Origin: Mycolicibacterium setense | Lineage (GTDB): Bacteria > Actinomycetota > Actinomycetes > Mycobacteriales > Mycobacteriaceae | Direction: 5' to 3' | Assembly: GCF_000805385.1 (NCBI RefSeq) | Contig: NZ_JTJW01000005.1 | Location: forward strand, 806,001-870,000 | Length of the DNA stretch: 64,000 nucleotides | Part shown: in pieces, positions 29,225 through 38,419 of the stretch | Position numbering within the stretch: position 1 is the stretch's first letter | Layout of the letters: the number at the start of each line of letters is the position of its first letter | Position numbers and translations under genes: made by a program | Notes under the pieces: generated by a model | What the model was told of the DNA's origin: nothing | What the model saw: only the letters and a program-made list of their open reading frames with translations | The model's database searches: none

Positions 29225-30391
29225 TCAGATCATCGACGTTCGGGGAATCCGCATGCCCAGCGCCAGCGCACCGGCCAGCTCCCTGCTGGTGTCGTAGTCG
29301 AACACCACATGCCCGGCGAGAACATCGACATCGCGCTTGAACCGTTGCAGCGGGCTGGACAGGAAATGGATGCTCGCGCCGCCCGCGCCCAACAGGTCCG
29401 CGATCACCGCCTTGGATTCGCTGACGATGTGTGCGGCCGACAGGCGGGCCTGCGCGCGCACCGGCTTGTCCACCGAGTCGCCGGCCGCCACGATGGCCTC
29501 GATCTCGCCGACGGTGTCGGCCAGCAGGGCGCGCAGGGCGCGAACCCGGACCTGAGCCCCGGCCAGGTGCGCCTGAGCGATCGGTTTGTCCTTCTGTATG
29601 ACGCCTTCGTACGGCAGCACCCGTTCGCCGAGGCGCTGCGCATAGATCTCGGCGACCCGCTCGGCGCTTCCGAGGGCGGGCATCGCGGCCAGCAGGGCCA
29701 GCGCGGGCACCATCGGCCAGCGGTAGGCGGGGCTGTCATGTAGCCCGGCGCCCGGGGCGGTACCGGAGTAGATGTCGAGCACTTTCACCAGCCGGTGTTC
29801 GGGCACGAAGACATCGGTGGCGATGGCGTCGTTGGAGCCGGTGGCCCGCATGCCGTCGGTGTGCCACACATCGGCCACGGTCACGTCAGAGATGGGCAGC
29901 AATGCCAGTGCGGGATACAGCGCATCGTCAGGTCCGCAGAGCGCGGCGACGATGATCCAGTTCCCGTGCATGACCCCGGTGGCCCAGGACCACCTGCCGG
30001 TCAGACGGATGCCGCCGTCGGCCGGCAACCCGCGCCCGGTCGGTGCGAGCGGTGCCGGGGCCAGGAACGGCCGGCTCGCGAAGGCCTCCTCCTGGGCCTG
30101 CTCGCCGAACAGCGACAGCATCCAGTTGTGCAGAGCCAGGAAGCCGATGGTCCACGCGCTCGATGTGCAGCCATGGGCCATCCGGCGCACGGGGTCGAGG
30201 ATCCGTGGGAAATCTGCCTGCTGGCCGCCGTAGCGGGCGGGTACCAGGAGTTCGGTGAACCCGGACTCGACGAGGTCGGCCACCGTCGCGTCGGGAAGGC
30301 GGCGCAGCTGTTCGGCTTCAGCGGCCCGTTCGGCCAGTCGTGAGACGAATTCGGACGTGATGACGCGGTCCGTGGCGGGGGGCGAGGTCAT
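29225..30391 (-). CDS. acyl-CoA dehydrogenase-like flavin monooxygenase
   Basis: 388 residues, ATG start. Overall fold of the acyl-CoA dehydrogenase superfamily but of the hydroxylase branch (HsaA, HPAH C2 component): GRWSWATGVMHGNWIIVAAL in the middle domain and the C-terminal VLAGHVVFDYDTSRELAGALALG helix resemble two-component flavin hydroxylases that use FMNH2 supplied by a reductase. No reductase is adjacent. The family hydroxylates phenols or steroid intermediates, so it could supply an aromatic to the nearby HGD-like operon; this link is inference. A palindrome lies 15 bases upstream of the start. Confidence 0.8.
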   Translation of the reverse strand: MTSPPATDRVITSEFVSRLAERAAEAEQLRRLPDATVADLVESGFTELLVPARYGGQQADFPRILDPVRRMAHGCTSSAWTIGFLALHNWMLSLFGEQAQEEAFASRPFLAPAPLAPTGRGLPADGGIRLTGRWSWATGVMHGNWIIVAALCGPDDALYPALALLPISDVTVADVWHTDGMRATGSNDAIATDVFVPEHRLVKVLDIYSGTAPGAGLHDSPAYRWPMVPALALLAAMPALGSAERVAEIYAQRLGERVLPYEGVIQKDKPIAQAHLAGAQVRVRALRALLADTVGEIEAIVAAGDSVDKPVRAQARLSAAHIVSESKAVIADLLGAGGASIHFLSSPLQRFKRDVDVLAGHVVFDYDTSRELAGALALGMRIPRTSMI

Positions 30392-30405
30392 GGCCCGAAA
30401 GCTAC

Positions 30406-30421
30406 CATACTTTTTAGTATG
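30406..30421. promoter_or_regulatory. palindromic operator CATACT-TTTT-AGTATG
   Basis: A perfect 6-base inverted repeat around four Ts, 15 bases upstream of the flavin monooxygenase ATG (30391). The composition, much more AT-rich than the surroundings, and the location fit a repressor site overlapping the promoter. Its CATAC/GTATG core resembles the inverted repeat at 59327-59358. Confidence 0.55.
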
Positions 30422-31843
<1,422 letters not shown>

Positions 31844-31902
31844 TCCATCCCGCTCGCCCTCTTGGCGCGAGCAGTCCCCCGCAAGCGGGCGGTACCCCAG
31901 TG

Positions 31903-31936
31903 AAACCCCCCGAATCCGGTGAGATTCGGGGGGTTT
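31903..31936. terminator. bidirectional intrinsic terminator
   Basis: Perfect 14-base stem (31903-31916 with 31923-31936), GC-rich core with AAA/TTT ends and a 6-base loop. It ends the antigen 85 transcript and, on the other strand, the fadE24-fadE23-reductase transcript. Confidence 0.9.
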
Positions 31937-31948
31937 TGCGTCTGTTGG

Positions 31949-32946
31949 TCGGAAGCCGCCGGCCACTTTGACCACAGCACGTCCGGAGTAGCGGCCCGCA
32001 CGGACCTCGTCGAGCACCGCGACGACGTCCTTGACGTCGACTTCGTGAGTGACGTCGTCGAGATGGCGGGGTTTGAGTGGACCGCCCAGCTGGGCCCACA
32101 GGTCGCGCCGCGGCTCGATGGGCAGCTGCACCGAATCGATGCCCAACAGCGACACACCGCGCAGGATGAACGGCATCACCGTGGTGTTGAGGGCCGCGCC
32201 ACCGGTCAGTCCGCTGGCCGCCACCGCACCGCCGTACTCCAGGGTGCTCAGCACATCGGCCAGCGTGGCGCCGCCGACGCAGTCCACCGCCGCGGCCCAT
32301 CGGGTTCGTCCCAGGGGGCGAGGCTTGGCGTCGGGGTCGGCCGGGAGCCGGCCGATCACCTCTGCTGCGCCCAGCGCTCTCAGTTGATCGGCGTGATCGG
32401 CCTTTCCGGTCGATGCCACCACGTGGTAGCCGGCGGCCGCCAGCAGATCCACGCTGACCGACCCGACACCACCGGTCGCGCCGGTCACCACGACCGGGCC
32501 ATCCTGCGGGCCGATGCCGTGACGGGTGAGGGCCTGCACGCTCATCGCGGCGGTGAACCCGGCGGTGCCGATCGCCGCGCCCTCGCGCGGACTCAGCGGG
32601 CCCAGTGCGACCACCTGGTCGGCGGGCAGCCGCGCGTATTCGGCGTAGCCGCCGTGATGGCCGGTGCCGATCTGATAGCCGTGGGCCAGCACCGCGTCAC
32701 CCGGCGAGAAATCCGGCGAATCCGATGTCACCACCTCGCCGGTCAGGTCGATGCCGGGAACGATCGGATAATCGCGCACCACACCGCCTTTGGGTGTCGG
32801 CGCCAGTGCATCCTTGAAGTTGACGCTGGAATACAGCACCGGATGGTGACCTCGCCGGGCGGCAGCTCGGATGCCTGCAGTGTCTCGACCGCGGCGACGA
32901 TGCTGTCGCCGTCGGTGCGTGCCACGAGTGCTTGAAAGGTGTCCAT
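31949..32946 (-). pseudogene. acrylyl-CoA reductase (YhdH/AcuI type), frameshifted and without its stop
   Basis: The N-terminal frame from ATG 32946 reads MDTFQALVAR to PPGEVTIR, then the family sequence continues in another frame (YSSVNFKDALA onward). One G inserted at 32839-32842 would restore VTIRVLYSSVNFKD, so a 1-base deletion is likely. The downstream frame holds the NADPH-binding VVVTGATGGVGSVS and reaches the family end GRAVVKV, but no stop follows; at 31949-31951 a CGA stands where a TGA would end the protein, and the frame runs on antisense into the antigen 85 gene to 30689. It lies 29 bases after fadE23. Either a decaying gene or assembly errors. Confidence 0.75.
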
Positions 32947-32975
32947 GCGGCCACCCTATTGGCCGCGGGGGAGGG

Positions 32976-34196
32976 CTACTTCAGTTCGGCAGAGGACAGC
33001 CCCAGCAACCGGCGGGCCACCACGAGCTGCTGGATCTGTTGCGTGCCTTCGAAGATGTCGAGAATCTTCGAGTCGCGGGCCCACTTCTCCAGCAGGGTCT
33101 GCTCGGAATAGCCGGTGGTACCGGCCATTTCGACGGCCTTGAGGGTGATGTCGCTGGCCACCCGGGCGGCCTTGGCCTTACCCATCGACGCCTCTTTGGA
33201 GTTGGGAATGCTGTTGTCGGCCTGCCACGCGGAGCGGACGGTCAACAGGTACCCGGCCTCCCAGTCGGCCTCCATCCGCAGGAATTCCGCCGCGGGGGCG
33301 CTCTGCGCATGGGCCGGCTTGTCATAGGAGATCTCGATGCCCGCGTCGGTCAGGATCGCGCGCAGGTCCTCCAGAGCGGCGCGGGCGATGCCGACCGCCA
33401 TGGCCGCCACGATGGGCCGGGTGTTGTCGAAGGTCTCCATGACCCCGGCAAAACCCTTCTCCACGTGGATCTCCGGGTCGCCCAGCAGGTTGTCCTTGGG
33501 GATGCGGGCGTTCTCGAAGCGGATCACCGCGGTGTCCGACGCCTTGATGCCCAGCTTGTGCTCCAGGCGCTCGACGGTGACTCCGGGATGCTCGCGCGGC
33601 ACGATGAACGACTTGATCGCCGCCCGGCCCAACGACTTGTCGAGTGTCGCCCACACCACGATGTGGGTGGCACGCGAACCCGCGGTGACGAAGATCTTCT
33701 CACCGTTGATCACGTACTCGTCGCCGTCGAGCACCGCGGTGGTGGTGACGGCGGCCGAGTCGGAGCCGAAGCCGGGCTCGGTGATGGCCATCGCGGCCCA
33801 CACGTCCTTGCCCAGGCGCTCGAGCTGCTCGGGGGTGGCCACCGAGGAAATGGCGGCGTTACCCAGGCCCTGACGTGGCACCGAGAGCAGCAGGGCGACA
33901 TCGCCCCAACTGATTTCGAGCGCGTTGAGCAGTGCGGACATGTTGGCGCCGTTGACGGTGGTCTTGCTGCCGTCGCCGTTCGCGTCGTCGCGGAACGCCT
34001 CGGCGCCCGCGAACGAGATCGTCTTCGCGCCCGAGATTCCCTCGAACAGGGTGGCCAGGGTGTCGAGCTCGACAGGGTAGGCATGCTCGGCGAGGTCGTA
34101 CTTGCGCGAGATCGGGCGAAGCATCTCGGCGGCGCCCTGGTGGCCCTTCTCGATGACCGCCCGCAGTTTGCGAGGCATTTCCAGATTGATTGCCAT
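32976..34196 (-). CDS. fadE23: acyl-CoA dehydrogenase FadE23
   Basis: 406 residues, ATG start. Near full-length match in my memory to M. tuberculosis FadE23, including MAINLE at the start, MAITEPGFGSDSAAV (FAD/substrate motif) and the end QQLVVARRLLGLSSAELK. Catalytic-loop sequence IFEGTQQIQ places the glutamate in the C-terminal domain. It starts 48 bases after fadE24 and is probably co-transcribed with it. In M. tuberculosis the pair is known for isoniazid-responsive expression; substrates are unsettled, and the two proteins may work as a heteromer. Confidence 0.93.
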   Translation of the reverse strand: MAINLEMPRKLRAVIEKGHQGAAEMLRPISRKYDLAEHAYPVELDTLATLFEGISGAKTISFAGAEAFRDDANGDGSKTTVNGANMSALLNALEISWGDVALLLSVPRQGLGNAAISSVATPEQLERLGKDVWAAMAITEPGFGSDSAAVTTTAVLDGDEYVINGEKIFVTAGSRATHIVVWATLDKSLGRAAIKSFIVPREHPGVTVERLEHKLGIKASDTAVIRFENARIPKDNLLGDPEIHVEKGFAGVMETFDNTRPIVAAMAVGIARAALEDLRAILTDAGIEISYDKPAHAQSAPAAEFLRMEADWEAGYLLTVRSAWQADNSIPNSKEASMGKAKAARVASDITLKAVEMAGTTGYSEQTLLEKWARDSKILDIFEGTQQIQQLVVARRLLGLSSAELK

Positions 34197-34244
34197 GATT
34201 AGTCTTTCGCGTGATGTAGGGAGGACCGTTAAAGGACGCTGCAG

Positions 34245-35642
34245 TTAGAGGACAACGACACCTTCGGCGACGCCGATGGCCCGCAGATCGCGGTACCAGC
34301 GCTCGACCGGGTGCTCCTTGGTGTAACCGTGACCGCCCAGCAGCTGCACGCCGTCGAGGCCGATCTGCATGCCCTTGTCGGTACCCAACTTGCGCGCCAG
34401 CGCCGCCTCGCGGGCGAACGGCAGCCCCTGCTCGGCGCGGGCGGCGCCCCGCCAGGTGATCAGCCGCAGGCCGTCGAGTTCGATGGCGATGTTGGCGGTC
34501 ATGAAGGCCACTGACTGGCGGTGGGCGATGGGCTCACCGAATGCCTGGCGTTCCTTGATGTAGGGAATCACGTAGTCGAGCACCGCATGCGAGGTGCCGA
34601 CGGCCAGTGCGGCCCAGCCCAGCCGGGACAGCGCGATCGCGTCGGAATAATCCTGATCTGTCGCACCGTCTTCACCGAGCAGATTGCCCAGCGGCACTGC
34701 CACGTTGTCGAGTTCGATCTGGCCCAGCGCCGCGGCCCGGATGCCCATGCTCGGGTCGGCCTTGACCGTGAGCCCCTTCGACGAGGCCTCGACGATGAAC
34801 AATGCCGGCTTGCCGTTCAATTGCGCTGCCACAATGAACAATTCGGCTTCAGCGGCGGCCGGCACCAGCGACTTGACGCCGGACAGGCGATAGCCGCTGG
34901 GGGTGCGCACCGCGGTGGTCTTCAGCGCGGTGGGGTCGAACAGGGCGTGCGGTTCGGCGATCGCGACGCAGGCCTGCGGCACGTTCTCGCCGGCGAACTC
35001 CTTGAGGTAGGTGGCCTGCTGGTCCGCGCTGCCCCAGTGCGTCAGTGCCGCGGCGACGCCACCGGGCGCCAGGATCGGCAGGGCCAGGCCCATGTCGCCG
35101 TAGGCCAGTGCCTCGGCGACCAGCGCGTTGGTCACGGTGCTGCGGTGCTCGGCGATGCCGTCGAAGTCCTCGGGCACGTTGACCGCGGTGATGCCCAGTT
35201 CGGCAGCCCTGGCGATCAGGTCCGCGGGGTAGGCGGCGGCCTCGTCGGCGTCGTGGGCGGCGGGCCGCAGAATCTCCGCGGCGAATTCCCCGACCGTCTC
35301 GACGATCATCTGCTGGTCATCGTCGGGCGTGAGGTCGAAGTAGTCGGCCCCGCTGGCCTTCAGCCGGGTCGGTGCCTTGCCCAGGCCCTGGACGCGCTGG
35401 AATTGCCGGGTGGCGGCACCTGCGGCCGAAAATACTTGTTTCACACCATATTTCAGGCCGCGATTCAGCGGATCCCGCAAGCCGTAGCGGTCCAGGAATT
35501 CCTGACCGACGATCGGGGTGATCAGCGCCAAACCGATGTCGGTCGCTGTCCGCTTGTGCTTTTGCAGTCCGACCGCGCTTTGCCGGCCGGAGCTGGAGGG
35601 ACGTGTGGGGGTGCCGTTCTTGGACGGCAGGGTGTTGGTCAT
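34245..35642 (-). CDS. fadE24: acyl-CoA dehydrogenase FadE24
   Basis: 465 residues, ATG start, first gene of the fadE24-fadE23 operon. A Pro/Ser/Thr-rich N-terminal stretch of about 90 residues precedes the dehydrogenase domain (DDDQQMIVETVGEFAAEILRP). The middle domain's usual TEPxxGSD motif is replaced by AIAEPHALFDPTALKTTAV, and the C-terminus has GVQLLGGHGYTKEHPVERWYRD without an obvious catalytic Glu. This divergence suits a partner subunit of FadE23. A 24-base palindrome covers its promoter. Confidence 0.92.
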   Translation of the reverse strand: MTNTLPSKNGTPTRPSSSGRQSAVGLQKHKRTATDIGLALITPIVGQEFLDRYGLRDPLNRGLKYGVKQVFSAAGAATRQFQRVQGLGKAPTRLKASGADYFDLTPDDDQQMIVETVGEFAAEILRPAAHDADEAAAYPADLIARAAELGITAVNVPEDFDGIAEHRSTVTNALVAEALAYGDMGLALPILAPGGVAAALTHWGSADQQATYLKEFAGENVPQACVAIAEPHALFDPTALKTTAVRTPSGYRLSGVKSLVPAAAEAELFIVAAQLNGKPALFIVEASSKGLTVKADPSMGIRAAALGQIELDNVAVPLGNLLGEDGATDQDYSDAIALSRLGWAALAVGTSHAVLDYVIPYIKERQAFGEPIAHRQSVAFMTANIAIELDGLRLITWRGAARAEQGLPFAREAALARKLGTDKGMQIGLDGVQLLGGHGYTKEHPVERWYRDLRAIGVAEGVVVL

Positions 35643-35680
35643 GTCAGCTGCCTCTGTTGGTCGTGGCGACGCTTCTGACC

Positions 35681-35704
35681 GTATCTTACTCCGGAGTAAG
35701 GTAC
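35681..35704. promoter_or_regulatory. 24-bp near-perfect palindrome upstream of fadE24
   Basis: The core CTTACTCCGGAGTAAG (35685-35700) is a perfect 16-base palindrome, and pairing continues outward over three more bases on each side with one mismatch (35684/35701). It lies 38 bases upstream of the fadE24 ATG, where a dimeric repressor such as a TetR protein would act. The cognate regulator is not evident; the HxlR gene just upstream has a different palindrome. Confidence 0.8.
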
Positions 35705-35736
35705 GCCATCTGTTACCAACCTCACATCCCTTGGCG

Positions 35737-36186
35737 TCAGGATTCCGCCGGTGAGAGCAGGTCGTGCCGCTCGCGGCTGGCGCGGACCTCGTCCATGTGG
35801 GTCTCGGCCCACGACTTGATGCCCATCATCAGCTGTTGCAGGGAAAAGCCCAGTTCAGTGAGCTCGTAGGTGACCGTGACGGGCACGCTCGGCGTCACTG
35901 TCCGGGTGAGCAGACCGTCGCGCTCGAGGGAGCGCAGGGTCTGGGTGAGCATCTTCTGACTGACACCGGCCAGGCGTCGCGAGAGCTCGGAGTAGCGCAT
36001 CGCGCGCGGTTGCCCGGTGTCGCCGGTCCCGGCGTGCGGACCGTCGCCACCGAGCGCCGCCAGGATCAGCGCCACCCACTTGTCGCTGATCCTGTCGAGC
36101 AGTTGGCGGCTAGGGCAGTTCGCCAGGAAGGCGTCGTATTCGAGCTTTGCTCGGGCCCGTTTCTGGGCTGCGATTTTCGTCGGCAC
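35737..36186 (-). CDS. HxlR family transcriptional regulator
   Basis: 149 residues from a GTG at 36186; the frame further upstream has no usual start near a ribosome site. MarR-like winged-helix protein of the HxlR/DUF24 type: CPSRQLLDRISDKWVALIL (C24), YSELSRRLAGVSQKMLTQTLRSLERDGL recognition region in two parts, and the wing VPVTVTYELTELG. In YodB and QorR the N-terminal cysteine senses quinones or diamide. It is divergent from a quinone-reductase-like gene, around a perfect 20-base palindrome. Confidence 0.88.
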   Translation of the reverse strand: MPTKIAAQKRARAKLEYDAFLANCPSRQLLDRISDKWVALILAALGGDGPHAGTGDTGQPRAMRYSELSRRLAGVSQKMLTQTLRSLERDGLLTRTVTPSVPVTVTYELTELGFSLQQLMMGIKSWAETHMDEVRASRERHDLLSPAES

Positions 36187-36213
36187 GTCCGCTCCGTTTG
36201 ATCCGGGGTGAGT

Positions 36214-36233
36214 TACGCACTTCGAAGTGCGTA
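36214..36233. promoter_or_regulatory. perfect 20-bp palindrome, HxlR operator
   Basis: TACGCACTTCGAAGTGCGTA lies 28 bases from the HxlR start and 77 bases from the oxidoreductase start, in the shared divergent promoter. Perfect two-fold symmetry over 20 bases is strong evidence of a dimeric regulator site; the HxlR protein is the natural candidate and would repress both genes. Confidence 0.85.
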
Positions 36234-36309
36234 CTTCCCATTGGAGAGTTACCCCTCCATCGTGGAGTGGGAGAGCAGTTCGTCGCAAGTTCTGAAGGAG
36301 TGAATTTTC

Positions 36310-37227
36310 ATGTCTGTTCCGACGTTTCGCGCCGCGGTCGTCCGTACTCCCGGCGGTCCGGACTCGATCGAGATCGTCGACGTTCCGCTGGTCGAGCCGG
36401 GTCCCGGCCAGGTCCGGGTGAGGGTCGTCGCGGCGGCGGTCAACCCCGTCGACCTCGGTGTGGCAGCCGGCGTGTTCCACGATCTCGGGCTGGTGCATCA
36501 GCCGAACTGGACCGGGCTCGGCTGGGATTTCGCGGGCACCGTCGAGGCCGCCGGTCCGGGTGTGGATCTGGCCGCGGGCACACGGGTCGCCGGGGTGGTG
36601 GCCGGGTTCGACCGGGACTACGGCACCTACGCCGAGCGCTTGGTGGTGTCCGCCGCCGATGTTGCCGTCGTGCCCGACGCGCTGGACTTGATCACCGCAT
36701 CGACAGTGCCGCTCAACGGATTAACTGCACTGCAGATCCTCGATCTGCTCGGCGACGCGCCCGCCGACGGTCGCCGCCTCTTGGTCACCGGCGCCGCCGG
36801 CGCGGTCGGGGGTTACCTCATCGCGCTCGCCGGAGAGCGGGGCTGGCAGGTGGCCGGTCTGGCCCGCGACCATGACGAGGAGTTCGTCCGTGGCCTCGGA
36901 GGCGACTTCACAGCCGACGCCGAGCCAGGGTGGGACGCGGTCGCGGACGCCGGCGCGATGCAGCATGCGGCTCTCGCGCTGGTCCGCGACGGCGGGCGGT
37001 TCGTCGGTGTGCAGCCGAGTTCTGAACTGCCGACCGAACGCGGCATCGCCGTGACGGCCGTGGTGGCCCACCCCGATGGCACTCGGCTTGCCGAACTCCT
37101 GGCCCGTGCGGCCTCCGCGCAGTTGCCGGCGCGGGTGCACGCCGTGCTGCCGTTGGATCAGGTGGCCGATGCCCACCGGGCGCTCGCCAAAGGCGGGGTC
37201 CGTGGCCGGTTCGTCATCCAGCCGTGA
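36310..37227 (+). CDS. NADP-dependent quinone oxidoreductase (MDR family)
   Basis: 305 residues, ATG start behind GAAGGAG. Zinc-free medium-chain reductase: VNPVDLGVAAGVF and WDFAGTVEAAGPGVD in the N-terminal domain, then LLVTGAAGAVGGYLI, a nucleotide-binding fold of the quinone-oxidoreductase branch. No structural zinc cysteines are seen. It likely reduces quinones or reactive carbonyls. It is divergent from the HxlR gene, an arrangement like qorR-qorA of Corynebacterium, and convergent with hisN (gap 2 bases). Confidence 0.87.
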   Translation: MSVPTFRAAVVRTPGGPDSIEIVDVPLVEPGPGQVRVRVVAAAVNPVDLGVAAGVFHDLGLVHQPNWTGLGWDFAGTVEAAGPGVDLAAGTRVAGVVAGFDRDYGTYAERLVVSAADVAVVPDALDLITASTVPLNGLTALQILDLLGDAPADGRRLLVTGAAGAVGGYLIALAGERGWQVAGLARDHDEEFVRGLGGDFTADAEPGWDAVADAGAMQHAALALVRDGGRFVGVQPSSELPTERGIAVTAVVAHPDGTRLAELLARAASAQLPARVHAVLPLDQVADAHRALAKGGVRGRFVIQP

Positions 37228-37229
37228 AC

Positions 37230-38012
37230 TCAGTTGCCGGCCAGCCTGGCCAGGACGGCGTCGTGGAGCGGCCCGTTGGTGGCCAGCGCGCTGCCCCCGT
37301 GCGGGCCCGGGGCGCCGTCGATGCTGGTGAACGTGCCGCCGGCCTCGCGAATGAGGATGTCGAGCGGGGCGATGTCCCACAGCTTCACCTCGGGCTCGCA
37401 GGCGATGTCGACCGCGCCCTCGGCGACCATGCAGTACGACCAGAAGTCGCCGTAGGCCCGCACGCGCCACACCGCGTCGGTGAGTTCGACGAATCGGTTC
37501 CGGCGGTCTTCCCATCCGGTTGTCAGATCCGAGTACGACAGGCTTGCCGACGCGAGATCGGTGACACCCGACACCGACAGTTTGCGGGTCGCCCCGGCGA
37601 ATGAGCCGAACGCCCCCTGGCCCAGCCCGGCCCACCACCGTCGCGCGAGTGCCGGTGCGCTCACCACGCCGACGGTCGGAACGCCGTCGTCGAGCAACGC
37701 GATCAACGTGCACCACACCGGCACGCCGCGGACGAAGTTCTTGGTCCCGTCGATCGGATCGATCACCCACTGGCGCCCGGTCAATGTCGTTGTGCCACCG
37801 AATTCTTCGCCGAACACCGTGTCGTCGGGGCGCGCTGCGGCCAGCGAGGCGCGCAACGCCTCCTCGGCCCCGCGGTCGGCATCGGTGACCGGCGTCAGAT
37901 CGGGCTTGGTCTCGATGCGCAGGTCCAGCGCGCCGAAGCGGTCCATGGTCAGGGCATCGGCTTGATCGGCCAATTCGAGGGCCAGAGTGAGGTCATCCGA
38001 GGTGGAACTCAT
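37230..38012 (-). CDS. hisN: histidinol-phosphatase (inositol monophosphatase family)
   Basis: 260 residues from the ATG at 38012, the length of M. tuberculosis Rv3137. Metal-binding motifs of the family are intact: GEEFGG (Glu), [17 protein letters not shown] (Asp-Pro-Ile-Asp-Gly-Thr) and the C-terminal [18 protein letters not shown]. It dephosphorylates histidinol phosphate in histidine biosynthesis with Mg2+; activity on other sugar phosphates is possible. Divergent from the small membrane-protein gene with a 23-base gap. Confidence 0.9.
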   Translation of the reverse strand: MSSTSDDLTLALELADQADALTMDRFGALDLRIETKPDLTPVTDADRGAEEALRASLAAARPDDTVFGEEFGGTTTLTGRQWVIDPIDGTKNFVRGVPVWCTLIALLDDGVPTVGVVSAPALARRWWAGLGQGAFGSFAGATRKLSVSGVTDLASASLSYSDLTTGWEDRRNRFVELTDAVWRVRAYGDFWSYCMVAEGAVDIACEPEVKLWDIAPLDILIREAGGTFTSIDGAPGPHGGSALATNGPLHDAVLARLAGN

Positions 38013-38035
38013 GCGAGAAGTCCTACCATGGCCTG

Positions 38036-38404
38036 GTGCTGGAATTCGGGATACTCCTCCTGCTGGTCGGAGCCCTCGCGCTGCTGCTGGCGCCACGGAT
38101 CATGCGGCGCCGCGGAATTCGCGGTGAGCTGGCCCACGGCACGTTGCTGGTGACGGGAGTGAGCCCGCGCCCGGACGCGACGGGGGAGCAGTACGTCACC
38201 ATCACCGGCGTCATCACCGGGCCGACCGTCAACGAGCACGTCGTGTACCAGCGCATGGCTGTCGACGTCAACGAGTGGCCGGCGATGGGTGCGCTGTTCC
38301 CCGTGGTCTACTCGCCGGGCAACCCGGACAAATGGGCCTTCGCGTCGGACGGGCCGCCGGGGAGACCGGAGCCACACGAACCGCTGGGCCCCTGGACCTC
38401 CTGA
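38036..38404 (+). CDS. small membrane-anchored protein of unknown function
   Basis: 122 residues from a GTG. One N-terminal membrane helix ([17 protein letters not shown], residues 4-20) is followed by a short basic stretch and a beta-rich domain with [29 protein letters not shown]. The helix followed by Arg residues suggests the domain is cytoplasmic. I do not recognise the family. It lies between hisN (divergent) and fprA (convergent, 15 bases). Confidence 0.7.
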   Translation: MLEFGILLLLVGALALLLAPRIMRRRGIRGELAHGTLLVTGVSPRPDATGEQYVTITGVITGPTVNEHVVYQRMAVDVNEWPAMGALFPVVYSPGNPDKWAFASDGPPGRPEPHEPLGPWTS

Positions 38405-38419
38405 GGGCCGCCGGCCTGA

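Noticed and set aside
32828-32852. Programmed frameshift that would rescue the acrylyl-CoA reductase
   Set aside because: No X XXY YYZ slippery sequence and no clear stimulatory hairpin; the missing stop at the other end also speaks for decay.
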